DNA of 64,000 bases from positions 62,001 through 126,000 of the forward strand of contig NZ_JAENHP010000022.1 in assembly GCF_016834655.1 (NCBI RefSeq). The letters run 5' to 3'. Shown piece after piece: positions 7,547 through 15,508 of the stretch. Position 1 is the first letter of the stretch. Each line of letters opens with the position of its first letter. The position numbers and the translations under genes were made by a program. The notes under the pieces are model-generated. The model ran no database searches. It saw only the letters and a program-made list of their open reading frames with translations, and was not told where the DNA came from. Origin of the DNA: Paractinoplanes ovalisporus (GTDB lineage Bacteria > Actinomycetota > Actinomycetes > Mycobacteriales > Micromonosporaceae).

Positions 7547-8388
7547 GCGTCGCCCGGGGCCGGCGCCAGGCCGCGCACCGCCCACGCGGACGCGGTGAGG
7601 GCGATGCTGCCGTCGGGCCCGTCCGGCAGGCGTTCCCGTAGTCGTTCGCGGATCTCCATCTGTTCGTCCTCCCCGAGGGTCGCCAGATATGCCGGGGCCG
7701 CGCCCTGACCACCGAGGAACGGCCGCCAGAAGTCGTCGAACCCGGAGAACACGGTGGGGATCTCGATCGCCCGCGTGGCGACCTCGGTGAACCCGGCCCC
7801 CGCCCAGGCCGCCCGGAGCGCCGGCTCATGACAGATCGGGAAGCGCGACCCCTCGTCACGATCGGCGGCGGCCGGCACGACCTCGGCCGCGACGTCCCAG
7901 AAATAGCGCATCATCCGCATGCCGGTCGCGTAGTCCCAGACGTACGACGCCACGACCGCCCCCGGCGCCGCCACCCGCGCGAACTCGGCGATCGCCTGCT
8001 CGGGGCGGGGCACGAAGTTGAGCGCCAGTCCGCTGACCACGACGTCGAAGCTGGCGTCGCGCAGAGGGAGGGCCGCCGCGTCGCCGACCACCAGGCGAGC
8101 GCCGGCCGTTTGTGGGGTGCCGCCTGTCTGTGGGGTGCCGCCTGTCTGTCGGGTGCCGGCCGTTTGTGGGGCACTGCGCAGGAAGCCGGCCGACGGGTCG
8201 ACACCGGTGACATCGGCCGGGGCAGCCAGGATCGCCGAGGTGAGAGCCCCCGTGCCGCAGCCGGCGTCGAGCCACCGTCGCCCGGCCGGCACACCGAGCC
8301 AGCCCACGAACTCGACGGCCACCCGGCGGCTCCACCGGCCGACATAGGCCTCGTAGGCGTCGCCCACCTCCCACACGTCACCGGTCAT
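7543..8388 (-). CDS. Class I SAM-dependent methyltransferase
   Basis: A 281-residue protein of the Methyltransf_11/25 type. SAM motif I is LDAGCGTG (40-47), the acidic end of strand 2 is VTGVDPSAG, and GDAAALPLRDASFDVVVSGLALNFV carries motifs II-III. The methyl acceptor is unknown. An insertion of four QT(G/A)GT(P/R)-type units (about residues 73-97), encoded by exact 18-bp tandem repeats, interrupts the region between strand 2 and the GDA motif. It is co-transcribed with the deformylase through an ATGA overlap. Confidence 0.88.
   Translation of the reverse strand: MTGDVWEVGDAYEAYVGRWSRRVAVEFVGWLGVPAGRRWLDAGCGTGALTSAILAAPADVTGVDPSAGFLRSAPQTAGTRQTGGTPQTGGTPQTAGARLVVGDAAALPLRDASFDVVVSGLALNFVPRPEQAIAEFARVAAPGAVVASYVWDYATGMRMMRYFWDVAAEVVPAAADRDEGSRFPICHEPALRAAWAGAGFTEVATRAIEIPTVFSGFDDFWRPFLGGQGAAPAYLATLGEDEQMEIRERLRERLPDGPDGSIALTASAWAVRGLAPAPGDA
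8099..8170 (-). repeat. Four 18-bp in-frame repeats in the methyltransferase
   Basis: Units at 8099, 8117, 8135 and 8153, each 18 bp, variants of GTGCCGCCTGTCTGTGGG. They encode a Gly/Thr/Gln-rich insertion and preserve the reading frame. Confidence 0.92.
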
Positions 8389-8554
8389 GGCTCACACTCT
8401 GCCTCATCAGGCCATTGATCAGCGTGCTTGTGGATAACCAACGTTAAGGTCTCGTCGTGCCTGTGGACAACCCAGTCGCCGACCCCGTCCCCAGGCGTAG
8501 TTTTTTCCTTGTGGGACGGGGGTCCCCGGTGGGTGGGCCCCTATTTCGGGACTT
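8389..8554. other. Intergenic with two DnaA-box words
   Basis: TGTGGATAA (8429-8437, exact complement of TTATCCACA) and TGTGGACAA (8462-8470, exact complement of the actinobacterial box TTGTCCACA) lie 33 bp apart in the same orientation. No gene is seen. The methyltransferase promoter should lie here. Confidence 0.5.
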
Positions 8555-8720
8555 GATCAAAAGAACGAGATCAAGAGCGCGAGATCAAGAGCGCGAGATC
8601 AAGTGCGCGGGATCAAGACGGCGCGATCGGAGGGCGCGGTCAGACCGGCACGATGGGCGAGGCGCGGCCAGTCCTGTGCGATCAAACGGGCGCGATCAAG
8701 CGAGTGGGGTCAGCAGGGCG
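8555..8720 (+). repeat. 14-bp intergenic tandem array, GATCAAG type
   Basis: Clear units at 8555, 8569, 8583, 8597, 8611 and 8625, with the best copies reading GATCAAGAGCGCGA. Decayed copies continue to about 8720 (GATCAAACGGGCGC at 8680, GATCAAGCGAGTGG at 8694). The array opens with a TTGATCAA palindrome at 8553. The period is not a multiple of three, so it is not coding. The remaining bases to 8818 hold weaker relics and nothing else. Confidence 0.88.
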
Positions 8721-8818
8721 ATCAGCAGGGCGCGGCGCGGTCAGGTGGGCGAGGGCTCGGCGGCCTCGGTCAGCCGAGCCCGTACGCCTCACTCCCGCGT
8801 GATCCGCCGGATAGGGCC

Positions 8819-10012
8819 CTAGACCTGGCGGTCCCGGCCGGCGAACCAACCCGCGATGATCTGGGGCACCATCAGGCACAACACCAGCGCCAAGGGGGCC
8901 CGCCAGCCGTCGGTGGCGTCGTGCAGGGCGCCGACCAGGAACGGGCCGGGGATGGCGATGATGTAGCCGACGCTCTGGGCGAAAGCGGACAGCTTCACGA
9001 CCGTGGCGGGGGTGCGGCCGCGCAGGGCGATCAGGGTCAGCACCAGCGGGAACGCGGTGTTGACGATGCCCAGGAAGGTGGCCCACAGCCACGGGGCGGC
9101 GGCGGGATCCCACCACAGGCCGCCATAGCCGGCCAGGCCGAACACGCCCAGGACGACGGCTATCCAGGACTGGCTGCGCACCCGGCCGGCCAGGGCGGAG
9201 AGACCGAAGCCCAGCGGCACGCCCAGGAACGACGTGAGCGCGAACAGGACGCCGGCCGTCTCGGCGGACACTCCGGCGTCGCGGTAGATCTGGGGGAGCC
9301 AGCCGATGATCACGTACGCCGAGGTGGACTGCATGCCGAAATAGACCGCCAGCGCCCAGGCGACCGGGTGGCGGCTCACGCGTACGAGGTCGTCGGTCCG
9401 GACCTCGGTGGGCCGGGCGAACGGTTCGCGGGCCAAGGGCAGCCACGACGGCACGGCCAGCAGGGCGACCGCGGCCCAGCAGGCCAGGCCGATCCGCCAG
9501 TCGCCGCCGAACGTGTGCTCGGTGAGGGGGACGGTGGCCGCGGCGGCGGTGGTGGCGCCGACGTTGAGCGCGACCGTGTAGAAGCCCGTCGTAGCGCCCA
9601 CGCGGTCGGGGAAACGGTCCTTGACGACCGACGGCAGCAGCACGTTGACCACCGCGATGCCGGCCAGCGCGACCAGGCTGAGCAGCAGGAACAGGGTGGT
9701 GCCGGGGGCGAACGGGCGTACCGCGAGACCGGTCGCCAGCACGGCGAGACCGACCAGGATCACCCGGGACGCCCCGAAGCGGCCGGCCAGGCGGGGCGCG
9801 GTCAGGCCGACGGCGGCGAAACACACCACCGGCACCGATGCGAGCAGCCCGGCGACGGTCGAGCTCATGTGAAGACCGGAGCGGATCTCGTCGAGCACGG
9901 GGCCGACGCTGGTCACCGCCAGCCGCAGGTTCACGGCGGCCAGCAGCAACGCCACCAGCGCGACCGTGCGCCCACGGCGCTTGTTGGTCAGGTCTTCCTC
10001 GTCCACCACCAC
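8819..10012 (-). CDS. MFS transporter, CynX/NimT-like
   Basis: A 397-residue integral membrane protein with the repeated hydrophobic segments expected of a 12-helix major facilitator. AAVNLRLAVTSVGPVLDEI at the N-terminus and the PRLAGRFGASRVI loop are typical of the cyanate/2-nitroimidazole transporter (CynX) group. The natural substrate is unknown. Three consecutive GTG codons (10012-10004) are possible starts. It lies 31 bp downstream of the siderophore-interacting protein on the same strand, so iron-controlled co-expression is plausible, and a role in siderophore or metal-related export is possible but unproven. Confidence 0.85.
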   Translation of the reverse strand: MVVDEEDLTNKRRGRTVALVALLLAAVNLRLAVTSVGPVLDEIRSGLHMSSTVAGLLASVPVVCFAAVGLTAPRLAGRFGASRVILVGLAVLATGLAVRPFAPGTTLFLLLSLVALAGIAVVNVLLPSVVKDRFPDRVGATTGFYTVALNVGATTAAAATVPLTEHTFGGDWRIGLACWAAVALLAVPSWLPLAREPFARPTEVRTDDLVRVSRHPVAWALAVYFGMQSTSAYVIIGWLPQIYRDAGVSAETAGVLFALTSFLGVPLGFGLSALAGRVRSQSWIAVVLGVFGLAGYGGLWWDPAAAPWLWATFLGIVNTAFPLVLTLIALRGRTPATVVKLSAFAQSVGYIIAIPGPFLVGALHDATDGWRAPLALVLCLMVPQIIAGWFAGRDRQV

Positions 10013-10043
10013 TTACACATCATCGACCCACCGAAGATCGGGG

Positions 10044-10874
10044 TCACGCGCGGTCCTGCTCCTGTTCCACCTGCTGGTTCCACTCGCGCTTGGAGGACTG
10101 CCAGCCGTCCTCGTTCATGCCGCGACGCCAGTAGCCGGAGATCGACAGCTGGTCCATCGGGATGCCGCGCTCGTTCTTCAGGTAGCGGCGGAGATCCTTG
10201 ACGAAGTTCGCCTCGCCGTGCACGAACGCCTGCAGCCGGCCGGCCGGGAACTCGTACCCCCTCACGGCCTCGATCAGCGCCTCGCCCACGGGGCGCCCGT
10301 CGCGGTGCAGCCAGGTGATTTCCGCGTCGGCCGGGGTCTCGAGCTTCTGCTCCTCGTCGGGGCTTTCGATTTCCACGTACGCCCGTACGCGCGCACCGGC
10401 CGGCATGCCCTCGAGCGCGGCGGCGATGGCGGGCAGCGCGCTCTCGTCACCCGCGAGCAGGTGCCAGTCGGCGTCGGCGCTGGGCGCGTAGCCGCCGCCG
10501 GGGCCCATGAACCGGATCACGTCACCGGGCGCGGCCGCGGCCGCCCACGGGCCGGCGATGCCCTCGTCGCCGTGCACCACGAAGTCGATCCACATCTCGG
10601 GGAGCTCGGGGCGCCAGCGGCGGACCGTGTACGTGCGGACTGCGGGCCAGTCCTCACGGGCGACGCTCTCGCGGATCGCGCCCATGTCGAACGGCTCCGG
10701 ATAGGCCACCCCGGCCTTCGGGAACAGCACCTTGACGTAGTGGTCGGTGCAGTCGCCCGCGGTGATCGCGCGCAGGCCCTCGCCACCGAGAACCACGCGG
10801 ACCATGTGCGGGGTGAGCTGCTCCACCCGGGTGACGACCGCCTCGGTCGCTGCTCGTGCCGGCCTGTTAGCCAT
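10044..10874 (-). CDS. Siderophore-interacting protein (FAD ferric reductase, ViuB/YqjH type)
   Basis: A 276-residue cytoplasmic flavoprotein of the SIP family, which reduces iron in imported ferric siderophores using NAD(P)H. The N-terminal FAD-binding barrel contains VRTYTVRRWRPE (the RxYS/T-type flavin motif), and FVVHGDEGIAGPWA and GDVIRFMGPGGGY complete it. The C-terminal NAD-binding half ends in the family-typical SISGYWRRGMNEDGW. The ATG has AAGGA upstream. A good iron box lies 57 bp before it. It is probably the first gene of a two-gene unit with the MFS transporter. Confidence 0.92.
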   Translation of the reverse strand: MANRPARAATEAVVTRVEQLTPHMVRVVLGGEGLRAITAGDCTDHYVKVLFPKAGVAYPEPFDMGAIRESVAREDWPAVRTYTVRRWRPELPEMWIDFVVHGDEGIAGPWAAAAAPGDVIRFMGPGGGYAPSADADWHLLAGDESALPAIAAALEGMPAGARVRAYVEIESPDEEQKLETPADAEITWLHRDGRPVGEALIEAVRGYEFPAGRLQAFVHGEANFVKDLRRYLKNERGIPMDQLSISGYWRRGMNEDGWQSSKREWNQQVEQEQDRA

Positions 10875-10930
10875 GCTTAGTCCTTCGCTACCGGGATTCG
10901 GCGCCGTCGAACGAGCGCCAGTTGGTCATC

Positions 10931-10949
10931 GTTGGTAAGGCTACCCTCA
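10931..10949 (-). promoter_or_regulatory. Iron box (IdeR/DmdR-type operator)
   Basis: GTTGGTAAGGCTACCCTCA matches 14 of 19 positions of the actinobacterial consensus TTAGGTTAGGCTAACCTAA, including the central AGGCTA. It sits upstream of an iron-uptake reductase, exactly where repression by iron is expected. Confidence 0.75.
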
Positions 10950-10951
10950 CT

Positions 10952-11016
10952 TCGCACCCCGCGGGAAAGGGCAGCCGCACGCTCACGGTCGAGGGCGCTC
11001 GCACCCCGCGGAAAGA
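10952..11016. repeat. Short direct repeat pair
   Basis: TCGCACCCCGCGG(G)AAAG occurs at 10952 and again at 10999, with a weaker relic (GCCGCGGGAAGGAGC) near 11048. Function unknown. Confidence 0.6.
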
Positions 11017-11067
11017 GCCGATTGCGCCGTACGGGGGAGGTGGGCGCGCCGCGGGAAGGAGCATACG

Positions 11068-11101
11068 AAAAAGGGCGGCCCGCGTGATGCGGACCGCCCT
11101 T
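11068..11101 (-). terminator. Terminator after the surface protein gene
   Basis: 13-bp stem (11071-11083 with 11089-11101, one mismatch), five-base loop, and a TTTTT run on the minus strand. It lies 20 bp beyond the stop of the LALTG protein. Confidence 0.85.
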
Positions 11102-11121
11102 AGTCGTCGTTGCCGGGCCGG

Positions 11122-12555
11122 CTACTCCCAGGTGCTGCCCGGGAGGCTCCGGCGCCGCGTGAGGGCCATGATGATCAGGCCGATCATCAGGAGGACCGCC
11201 GCGCCGCCGATCACCGCGACCGTGTTGTTGCCGGTCAGGGCGAGCAGGCCGCCTTCGTCCTTCTTCGGGGCGTCGGCCTGCACCTGGGCGACCTGGTCGG
11301 CCACCGGGGCCTTGTTGCCCGAGTTGAACTGGCCGTCGTCGTAGGTGTAGTCGGTGCCGCCGGCCGCGGGCGCCGCGCTGCTGGTGGTCGCGCGGGGCTT
11401 CGGGGCCTTGGTCACCGGGGCGTCGTCGTCGCCCGAGTCCGACTCGTTGCCGCTGCCGGCATTGCCGCTGCCGGCGTTGTTGTTGCCGCCGCTGTTGTTG
11501 CTACCGCCGCCGGTGTTGGCGGGCGGCTGCGTCGTCGCGGGCGGCCGGGTGCCGGTCGGCTTGGTCGGCTGCTGGGTGGCCGGCTTGGTCGGGTCGGGCG
11601 TGAAGTCGTCCTTCACGGTCGGCGCGGTCGTCGGGGTCTGCACCGGAGGCTTGGTCGGCGAGACGGTGGTGTTCGGGTTGCCCGGCGTGCCGCCGTTGTT
11701 GCCCCCGCCGTTGTTCCCACCGTTGTTGCCGCCGCCGTTGTTCCCACCGTTGTTGCCGCCGCCGTTGTTCCCACCGTTGTTGCCGCCACCGTTGTTGCCG
11801 CCACCGTTGTTGCCCCCGCCGTTGTTGCCGCCACCGGCGTTGCCGACGGTGATGCGGACGGCGTCGATCGCGGGCGTCTGGTTGGCGCGCACCATCATCG
11901 GCGTGCGGTGGGAGCCGTCACCGGCCCACGAGGAGCACTGCGCGATGCCGTCCTCCGGCATGCCGGGCACCTGGATGACCACCTCGTCGGGGGTCGCGCT
12001 GCCCTTGCTGTCCTCGGTCGCGACGAAGAAGGCCGGAACCGGGTCGGGCGCGGGCGCCTCGTCGGTGCTCGGCAGCATCCGGCACGCGGTGTGGAAGTGG
12101 CCGCGGACCAGCCCGTCCTTGAGGACCGAGCTCTCCACGTAGTAGCCACCCTTGCCGGCCGCGAGGAAGCGGTCGCGGATCAGGTTGCGGGTGCTGATGG
12201 TCAGCGTGAACGGCGTGTTGGCCGCGACCCGCTCGGGAGCCTGGGTGATCAGCAGGCTCGGGTTGTCCTTGGCCTCGCCGACCTCACCGAACTCGGTGGA
12301 GATGCAGCGGCTGCCCTCCTGGAACCCGTTGTGCGGGGTCAGGTTGCTGTCGATACAAGTGTCAGTGAGGATCACCTGTCCGTTGACGACCTTGCCGGCT
12401 CCGCTGCCCTCGGGCCGGTCGTTCTCGGCGGCGCCGGAGATCTGGGCGAAGCCCACGGCCGCACCCAGGGCGGCGATCACGGCCCCGACCGCGAACAGCC
12501 GTCGGTTGCGTCCCGACGGCGTGGCGGCCGCGCGGCGGTAAGCAGACCTACGCAT
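11122..12555 (-). CDS. Cell-wall-anchored surface protein, sortase-E type LALTG signal, Asn/Gly repeat stalk
   Basis: A 477-residue exported protein. An N-terminal Arg-rich stretch and hydrophobic segment (about 20-42) act as signal. Residues about 55-235 form a globular ectodomain with conserved-looking Cys (TDTCIDSNL, CRML, QCSSW) and no family I can name. A low-complexity stalk of NNGGG units (about 240-290) and Pro/Thr- and Ser/Asn-rich linkers follow. The C-terminus is a sorting signal: LALTG at 438-442, a hydrophobic helix, then TRRR. LAxTG is the motif recognised by class E sortases of actinobacteria. The sortase itself is not in this window. A promoter region with an AT-rich patch lies upstream. 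Confidence 0.82.
   Translation of the reverse strand: MRRSAYRRAAATPSGRNRRLFAVGAVIAALGAAVGFAQISGAAENDRPEGSGAGKVVNGQVILTDTCIDSNLTPHNGFQEGSRCISTEFGEVGEAKDNPSLLITQAPERVAANTPFTLTISTRNLIRDRFLAAGKGGYYVESSVLKDGLVRGHFHTACRMLPSTDEAPAPDPVPAFFVATEDSKGSATPDEVVIQVPGMPEDGIAQCSSWAGDGSHRTPMMVRANQTPAIDAVRITVGNAGGGNNGGGNNGGGNNGGGNNGGNNGGGNNGGNNGGGNNGGNNGGGNNGGTPGNPNTTVSPTKPPVQTPTTAPTVKDDFTPDPTKPATQQPTKPTGTRPPATTQPPANTGGGSNNSGGNNNAGSGNAGSGNESDSGDDDAPVTKAPKPRATTSSAAPAAGGTDYTYDDGQFNSGNKAPVADQVAQVQADAPKKDEGGLLALTGNNTVAVIGGAAVLLMIGLIIMALTRRRSLPGSTWE
11694..11838 (-). repeat. Asn/Gly codon repeat of the surface-protein stalk
   Basis: Alternating 12- and 15-bp units (GGTGGCAACAAC types on the coding strand) encode (N-N-G-G-G) blocks. 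It is a length-variable spacer between the ectodomain and the wall anchor. Confidence 0.9.
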
Positions 12556-13006
12556 GCGTGATACCTCATCTTCGAAGAATCCACCCGGCCCAATTTCCGA
12601 CCGGCTCCCAGACGGTAAGAGCCACCCCGCCGGAATGCAATTCCGGGAGCAAACTTGATGGATTCTTAGCCAGAACTTAAAGAAAAAATATGGGCCGCAT
12701 GCCGAACCCCGGACATCAGCCGAACGGATGATGTGGAGGGTTCAACCATGATCGCAAAAATCTTGCTGAGCTGGAACTTTCTCGGAGAGTCACCGTGAGG
12801 TGACTCCGGTCGTCCCGCTCCCAGGAAAATGTAGACCACGTTCGGCCGGATGCACCTTGGAGCAACCTGGGAAAACCATTCCAGCATGATTGTCGAGCAT
12901 TTCGAAAAGGTCGCAGGTCGGCTGTGGACGGTGGCGCGGGGCTGCGGGGGCGGTGCCGGGGGCGCTAGGGTCGCTGGAACTCAACACATCGATCACGGGG
13001 GATCTG
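12556..13006. other. Divergent intergenic region with AT-rich patch and palindromes
   Basis: Contains CCGGAATGCAATTCCGG (12630-12646, a 7-3-7 palindrome), an unusually AT-rich stretch (about 12650-12695, including AAAGAAAAAATAT) and a perfect 8-bp hairpin GAGTCACC/GGTGACTC (12787-12806). TAGGGT at 12968-12973 is a possible -10 for the rightward secreted-protein gene, giving a short leader with a GGGGGA ribosome site. Confidence 0.5.
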
Positions 13007-13951
13007 ATGAAGAGCATGGGACGTTTGCTGACCTCGGCCGCGGTTGTGGCGGTGGCCGTCGCGGTTCTGCCCGCGCCCGCCGGCGCGGCCGAGCCCGCAC
13101 CCTTCGACCTCCTCGTCCCTGACGTAGGGGTCTCCACCATCACCGGTTCCTATCTGCCGGTGGTCATCGCCTCCAACGGCACGCCCGCTCCGGCGTCGCT
13201 CGACGGCGTGCGTCTGACGGTCGACACCACCGGCGCCGGGTTCGCTTCGGTGACGCTGGACGGGCAGGACTGCTCGACCGGCTGCGACCTCGGTTCGCTG
13301 GGCGGGCCGGACGCGTGGCGGGTGCCGCAACTGTTCGCGACGGCGCCCGGGGCAGCGGTCGGCACGTCCGGTTCGGTGCAGGTCACGATCGAGGCCGACG
13401 GCTTCGACCCGGTCGTGACTACGGCCGCCCTGACCGCCACCGACGTCAACGTCGTCGCCGGACCGGCCACGGCCACCTACAACGTGCCCAACTCGACCAC
13501 CAAGGCCCAGGTGGTGCTGCAGGTGACGAACCTGGGCAGCACCACGGTCACCGACCTGACGTGGCGCCTCGTCGGCGACACCGGTCTGCGGTGGCGGCCC
13601 GGTGGCCCCGACGTCAACTGCGGGTACGGCGGTCCCGGCGTCCCCAGCTCGGCCTTCTACGGTCCCGAGCAGTTCTGCGACGTGCACAACTTCAACCTCG
13701 AACCCGGTCAGACGTACGAGTTGAGAGACACGGGCGTCCTGACTCCCGGCGCCACCAGCGGCGACCAGTTCGCGTTCGAGGCGACGTTCTGGGCCGGCGA
13801 CGGCGCCGAGCAGGTCACCGACGTGCTGCGCGAACTCCCGGGCATGCACTACTACTCGCACGGCATCAACGTGCCGCAGCGCATTCCCGAGGGCACGGGC
13901 GCGCCCGCGGCCCCCGGCACCGCGGTCACCGGAACCATCACGGTCGACTGA
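13007..13951 (+). CDS. Secreted protein of unknown function
   Basis: A 314-residue exported protein: signal peptide 1-27 (KSMGRLL, a Val/Ala core, APAGA). The mature part is beta-rich and Thr/Val/Gly-rich. Two Cys pairs (DCSTGC near 87-92; Cys in VNCGYGG and QFCDVHN) suggest disulfides. LQVTNLGSTTVTDLTWRL resembles the repeats of bacterial immunoglobulin-like or DUF11/NEW3-type domains, but I cannot assign a family. The ATG at 13007 is chosen because GGGGGA precedes it and it directly opens the signal peptide; an upstream in-frame start at 12890 would give a non-signal-like leader. Expression as a single gene is likely. Confidence 0.7.
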   Translation: MKSMGRLLTSAAVVAVAVAVLPAPAGAAEPAPFDLLVPDVGVSTITGSYLPVVIASNGTPAPASLDGVRLTVDTTGAGFASVTLDGQDCSTGCDLGSLGGPDAWRVPQLFATAPGAAVGTSGSVQVTIEADGFDPVVTTAALTATDVNVVAGPATATYNVPNSTTKAQVVLQVTNLGSTTVTDLTWRLVGDTGLRWRPGGPDVNCGYGGPGVPSSAFYGPEQFCDVHNFNLEPGQTYELRDTGVLTPGATSGDQFAFEATFWAGDGAEQVTDVLRELPGMHYYSHGINVPQRIPEGTGAPAAPGTAVTGTITVD

Positions 13952-14600
13952 CGCCCCGACCGGTCGCGGGGTGGCGTGAACGGTCATCTGGTCGCGATGG
14001 CGCGCGGCTCTCATGAGCGTGGGCGCGCGGGTGGGGTGGTGTGTCGCGCTGTCCTGAGTGTGGGCGGGCGTTGAGCGAGGTAGCGCTGTCGTAGTTGCGG
14101 TGGGCGTGCGCGTCCGGTGCGGTGATTCGGCCCGCGGGTTGATGTGGCGTGTCGCGCTGTCGTGGTGCGTTGGCGTGCGGCAGGCGGGTGTGCGCGGTGG
14201 TGTGGCGCGCCGCGCTGACGTGGTTGCGGCCGGGCGCGCGGGGTGGCGTGCCGCGCTGGAGTGGCTGCGGCGGGCGCTCGGGGTGGTGTGGCGCGCCGCG
14301 CTGACGTGGGTGTGGGCGGGCGCGCGGGGTGGCGTGCTGCGCTGACGTGGTTGCGGCCGGGCGCTCGGGGTGGTGTGGCGCGCTGCGCTGACGTGGCTGC
14401 GGCCGGGCGCGCGGGGTGGCGCGCTGCGCTGACGTGGTTGCGGCCGGGCGCTCGGGGTGGTGTGGCGCGCTGCGCTGACGTGGCTGCGGCGGGCGCTCGG
14501 GGTGGTGTGGCGCGCCGCGCTGACGTGGGTGTGGGCGGGCGCGCGAGGTGGTGTGGCGCGCCGCGCTGACGTGGGTGTGGGCGGGCGCGCGGGGTGACAC
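13952..14600. repeat. Higher-order GC-rich tandem repeat (46 + 41 bp = 87-bp period)
   Basis: The word CGCTGACG(TGG) recurs at 14213, 14253 (variant), 14299, 14340, 14386, 14427, 14473, 14518 and 14564. Spacings are 40, 46, 41, 46, 41, 46, 45 and 46 bp, so the array alternates two related subunits with a combined 87-bp period. Degenerate relics reach back to about 14003. Because 87 is divisible by three, long spurious frames open on both strands, one Ala/Gly/Arg-rich and one Pro/His/Arg-rich. Neither has a ribosome site or a family signature. Confidence 0.85.
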
Positions 14601-14650
14601 GGCGCCGGGCGTGTCGCCCTCGATGCGGGTGCCGGCGGGGTTGGGGCTCG

Positions 14651-15412
14651 TCAGGGGGTCGGCCAGAGGCCGCGCGACTGGTAGACGTCTCGCAGCACGG
14701 TCAGGCGGTCGGTCATGATGCCGTCGACGCCCAGGTCGAGCAGACGGTTCATCTCGGCCGGGTCGTCGATCGTCCACACGTGGACCTGCACGCCGAGGCG
14801 GTGGGCGAACGCCAGGAAGCGGCGGTCGACGATCGGGACCGGGCCCTGCCGGGGCGGCACCTGCACGGCCGCGACCGACGGGGGTAGCCGTAGCGGCAGG
14901 CCGGTCAGCGAGGCCATCCGCAGCATCGCCACCGAGCGGACGCCCAGCGACGTCGCGACGGTGGGGCCGGCCAGGGCCCGGATGCGGGCGAGGCGACGGT
15001 CGCTGAACGAGGCCAGCAGCACCCGGTCGGCGGCGGCTGAGGCCTGCACACACGAGACCGCGGGTTCGGCCCCGGCGTCGGACTTCACGTCGATGTTGAA
15101 GTGGATCTCGGGCCAGGCCGCCAGCACCTCGTCGAGGCGGGGGACCGCGGCCGCCCCGCCGATCCGCACCGAGCGCAGGTCGGCCCACGTCATCGACGAG
15201 ATGCGGCCGGCGCCGTCGGTCACCCGGTCGAGGGTGGTGTCGTGGAAGACGACCGGCACGCCGTCGGCGGTGGCGTGCACGTCGGTCTCGACGTACCGGT
15301 AACCGAGTTTCACCGCCCGCTCGAACGCCTCCGCGGTGTTCTCGTCGCCGTCGGCGGCGCCACCGCGGTGGGCGAAGGCCAGCGGTGGCGCGTCCAGGTA
15401 CGGGTGGGGCAC
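14651..15412 (-). CDS. Glycerophosphodiester phosphodiesterase
   Basis: A 253-residue GDPD-family enzyme hydrolysing glycerophosphodiesters to sn-glycerol 3-phosphate and an alcohol. The catalytic signature is complete: H15-R16 in AFAHRGG, E42-T-D44-V-H46 and H57-D in PVVFHDTTLDR. The C-terminal HVWTIDDPAEM and GVDGIMTDRL are also typical. No signal peptide is seen, so it is cytoplasmic. The start is a GTG preceded at six bases by TAGGAT, implying a leaderless mRNA. Release of choline or ethanolamine from lipid-derived diesters would fit the divergent choline operon, but the product has not been shown. Confidence 0.9.
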   Translation of the reverse strand: MPHPYLDAPPLAFAHRGGAADGDENTAEAFERAVKLGYRYVETDVHATADGVPVVFHDTTLDRVTDGAGRISSMTWADLRSVRIGGAAAVPRLDEVLAAWPEIHFNIDVKSDAGAEPAVSCVQASAAADRVLLASFSDRRLARIRALAGPTVATSLGVRSVAMLRMASLTGLPLRLPPSVAAVQVPPRQGPVPIVDRRFLAFAHRLGVQVHVWTIDDPAEMNRLLDLGVDGIMTDRLTVLRDVYQSRGLWPTP

Positions 15413-15418
15413 GACGTG

Positions 15419-15424
15419 ATCCTA
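15419..15424 (-). promoter_or_regulatory. -10 element TAGGAT, leaderless start of the GDPD gene
   Basis: TAGGAT on the minus strand ends six bases before the GTG start codon, placing transcription start at or next to the initiation codon. Confidence 0.6.
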
Positions 15425-15508
15425 AGGTCCCGGAACGGGGGCGTGCTTTGTTGCACAGAGGTAAAAGTCCGTCGATGACATTGACCGGCGCCGTCGCCTG
15501 ATGATTCT

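Noticed and set aside
14213..14600. Possible CRISPR array
   Set aside because: Spacing alternates 46/41 bp but the stretches between anchors are themselves repeats, not unique spacers; no cas genes.
13938..15188. Long minus-strand frame rich in Pro, His, Arg and Ala with 29-residue repeats
   Set aside because: It is out of frame with the GDPD gene it overlaps and gets its length from the 87-bp repeat, whose period is divisible by three. No ribosome site or domain.
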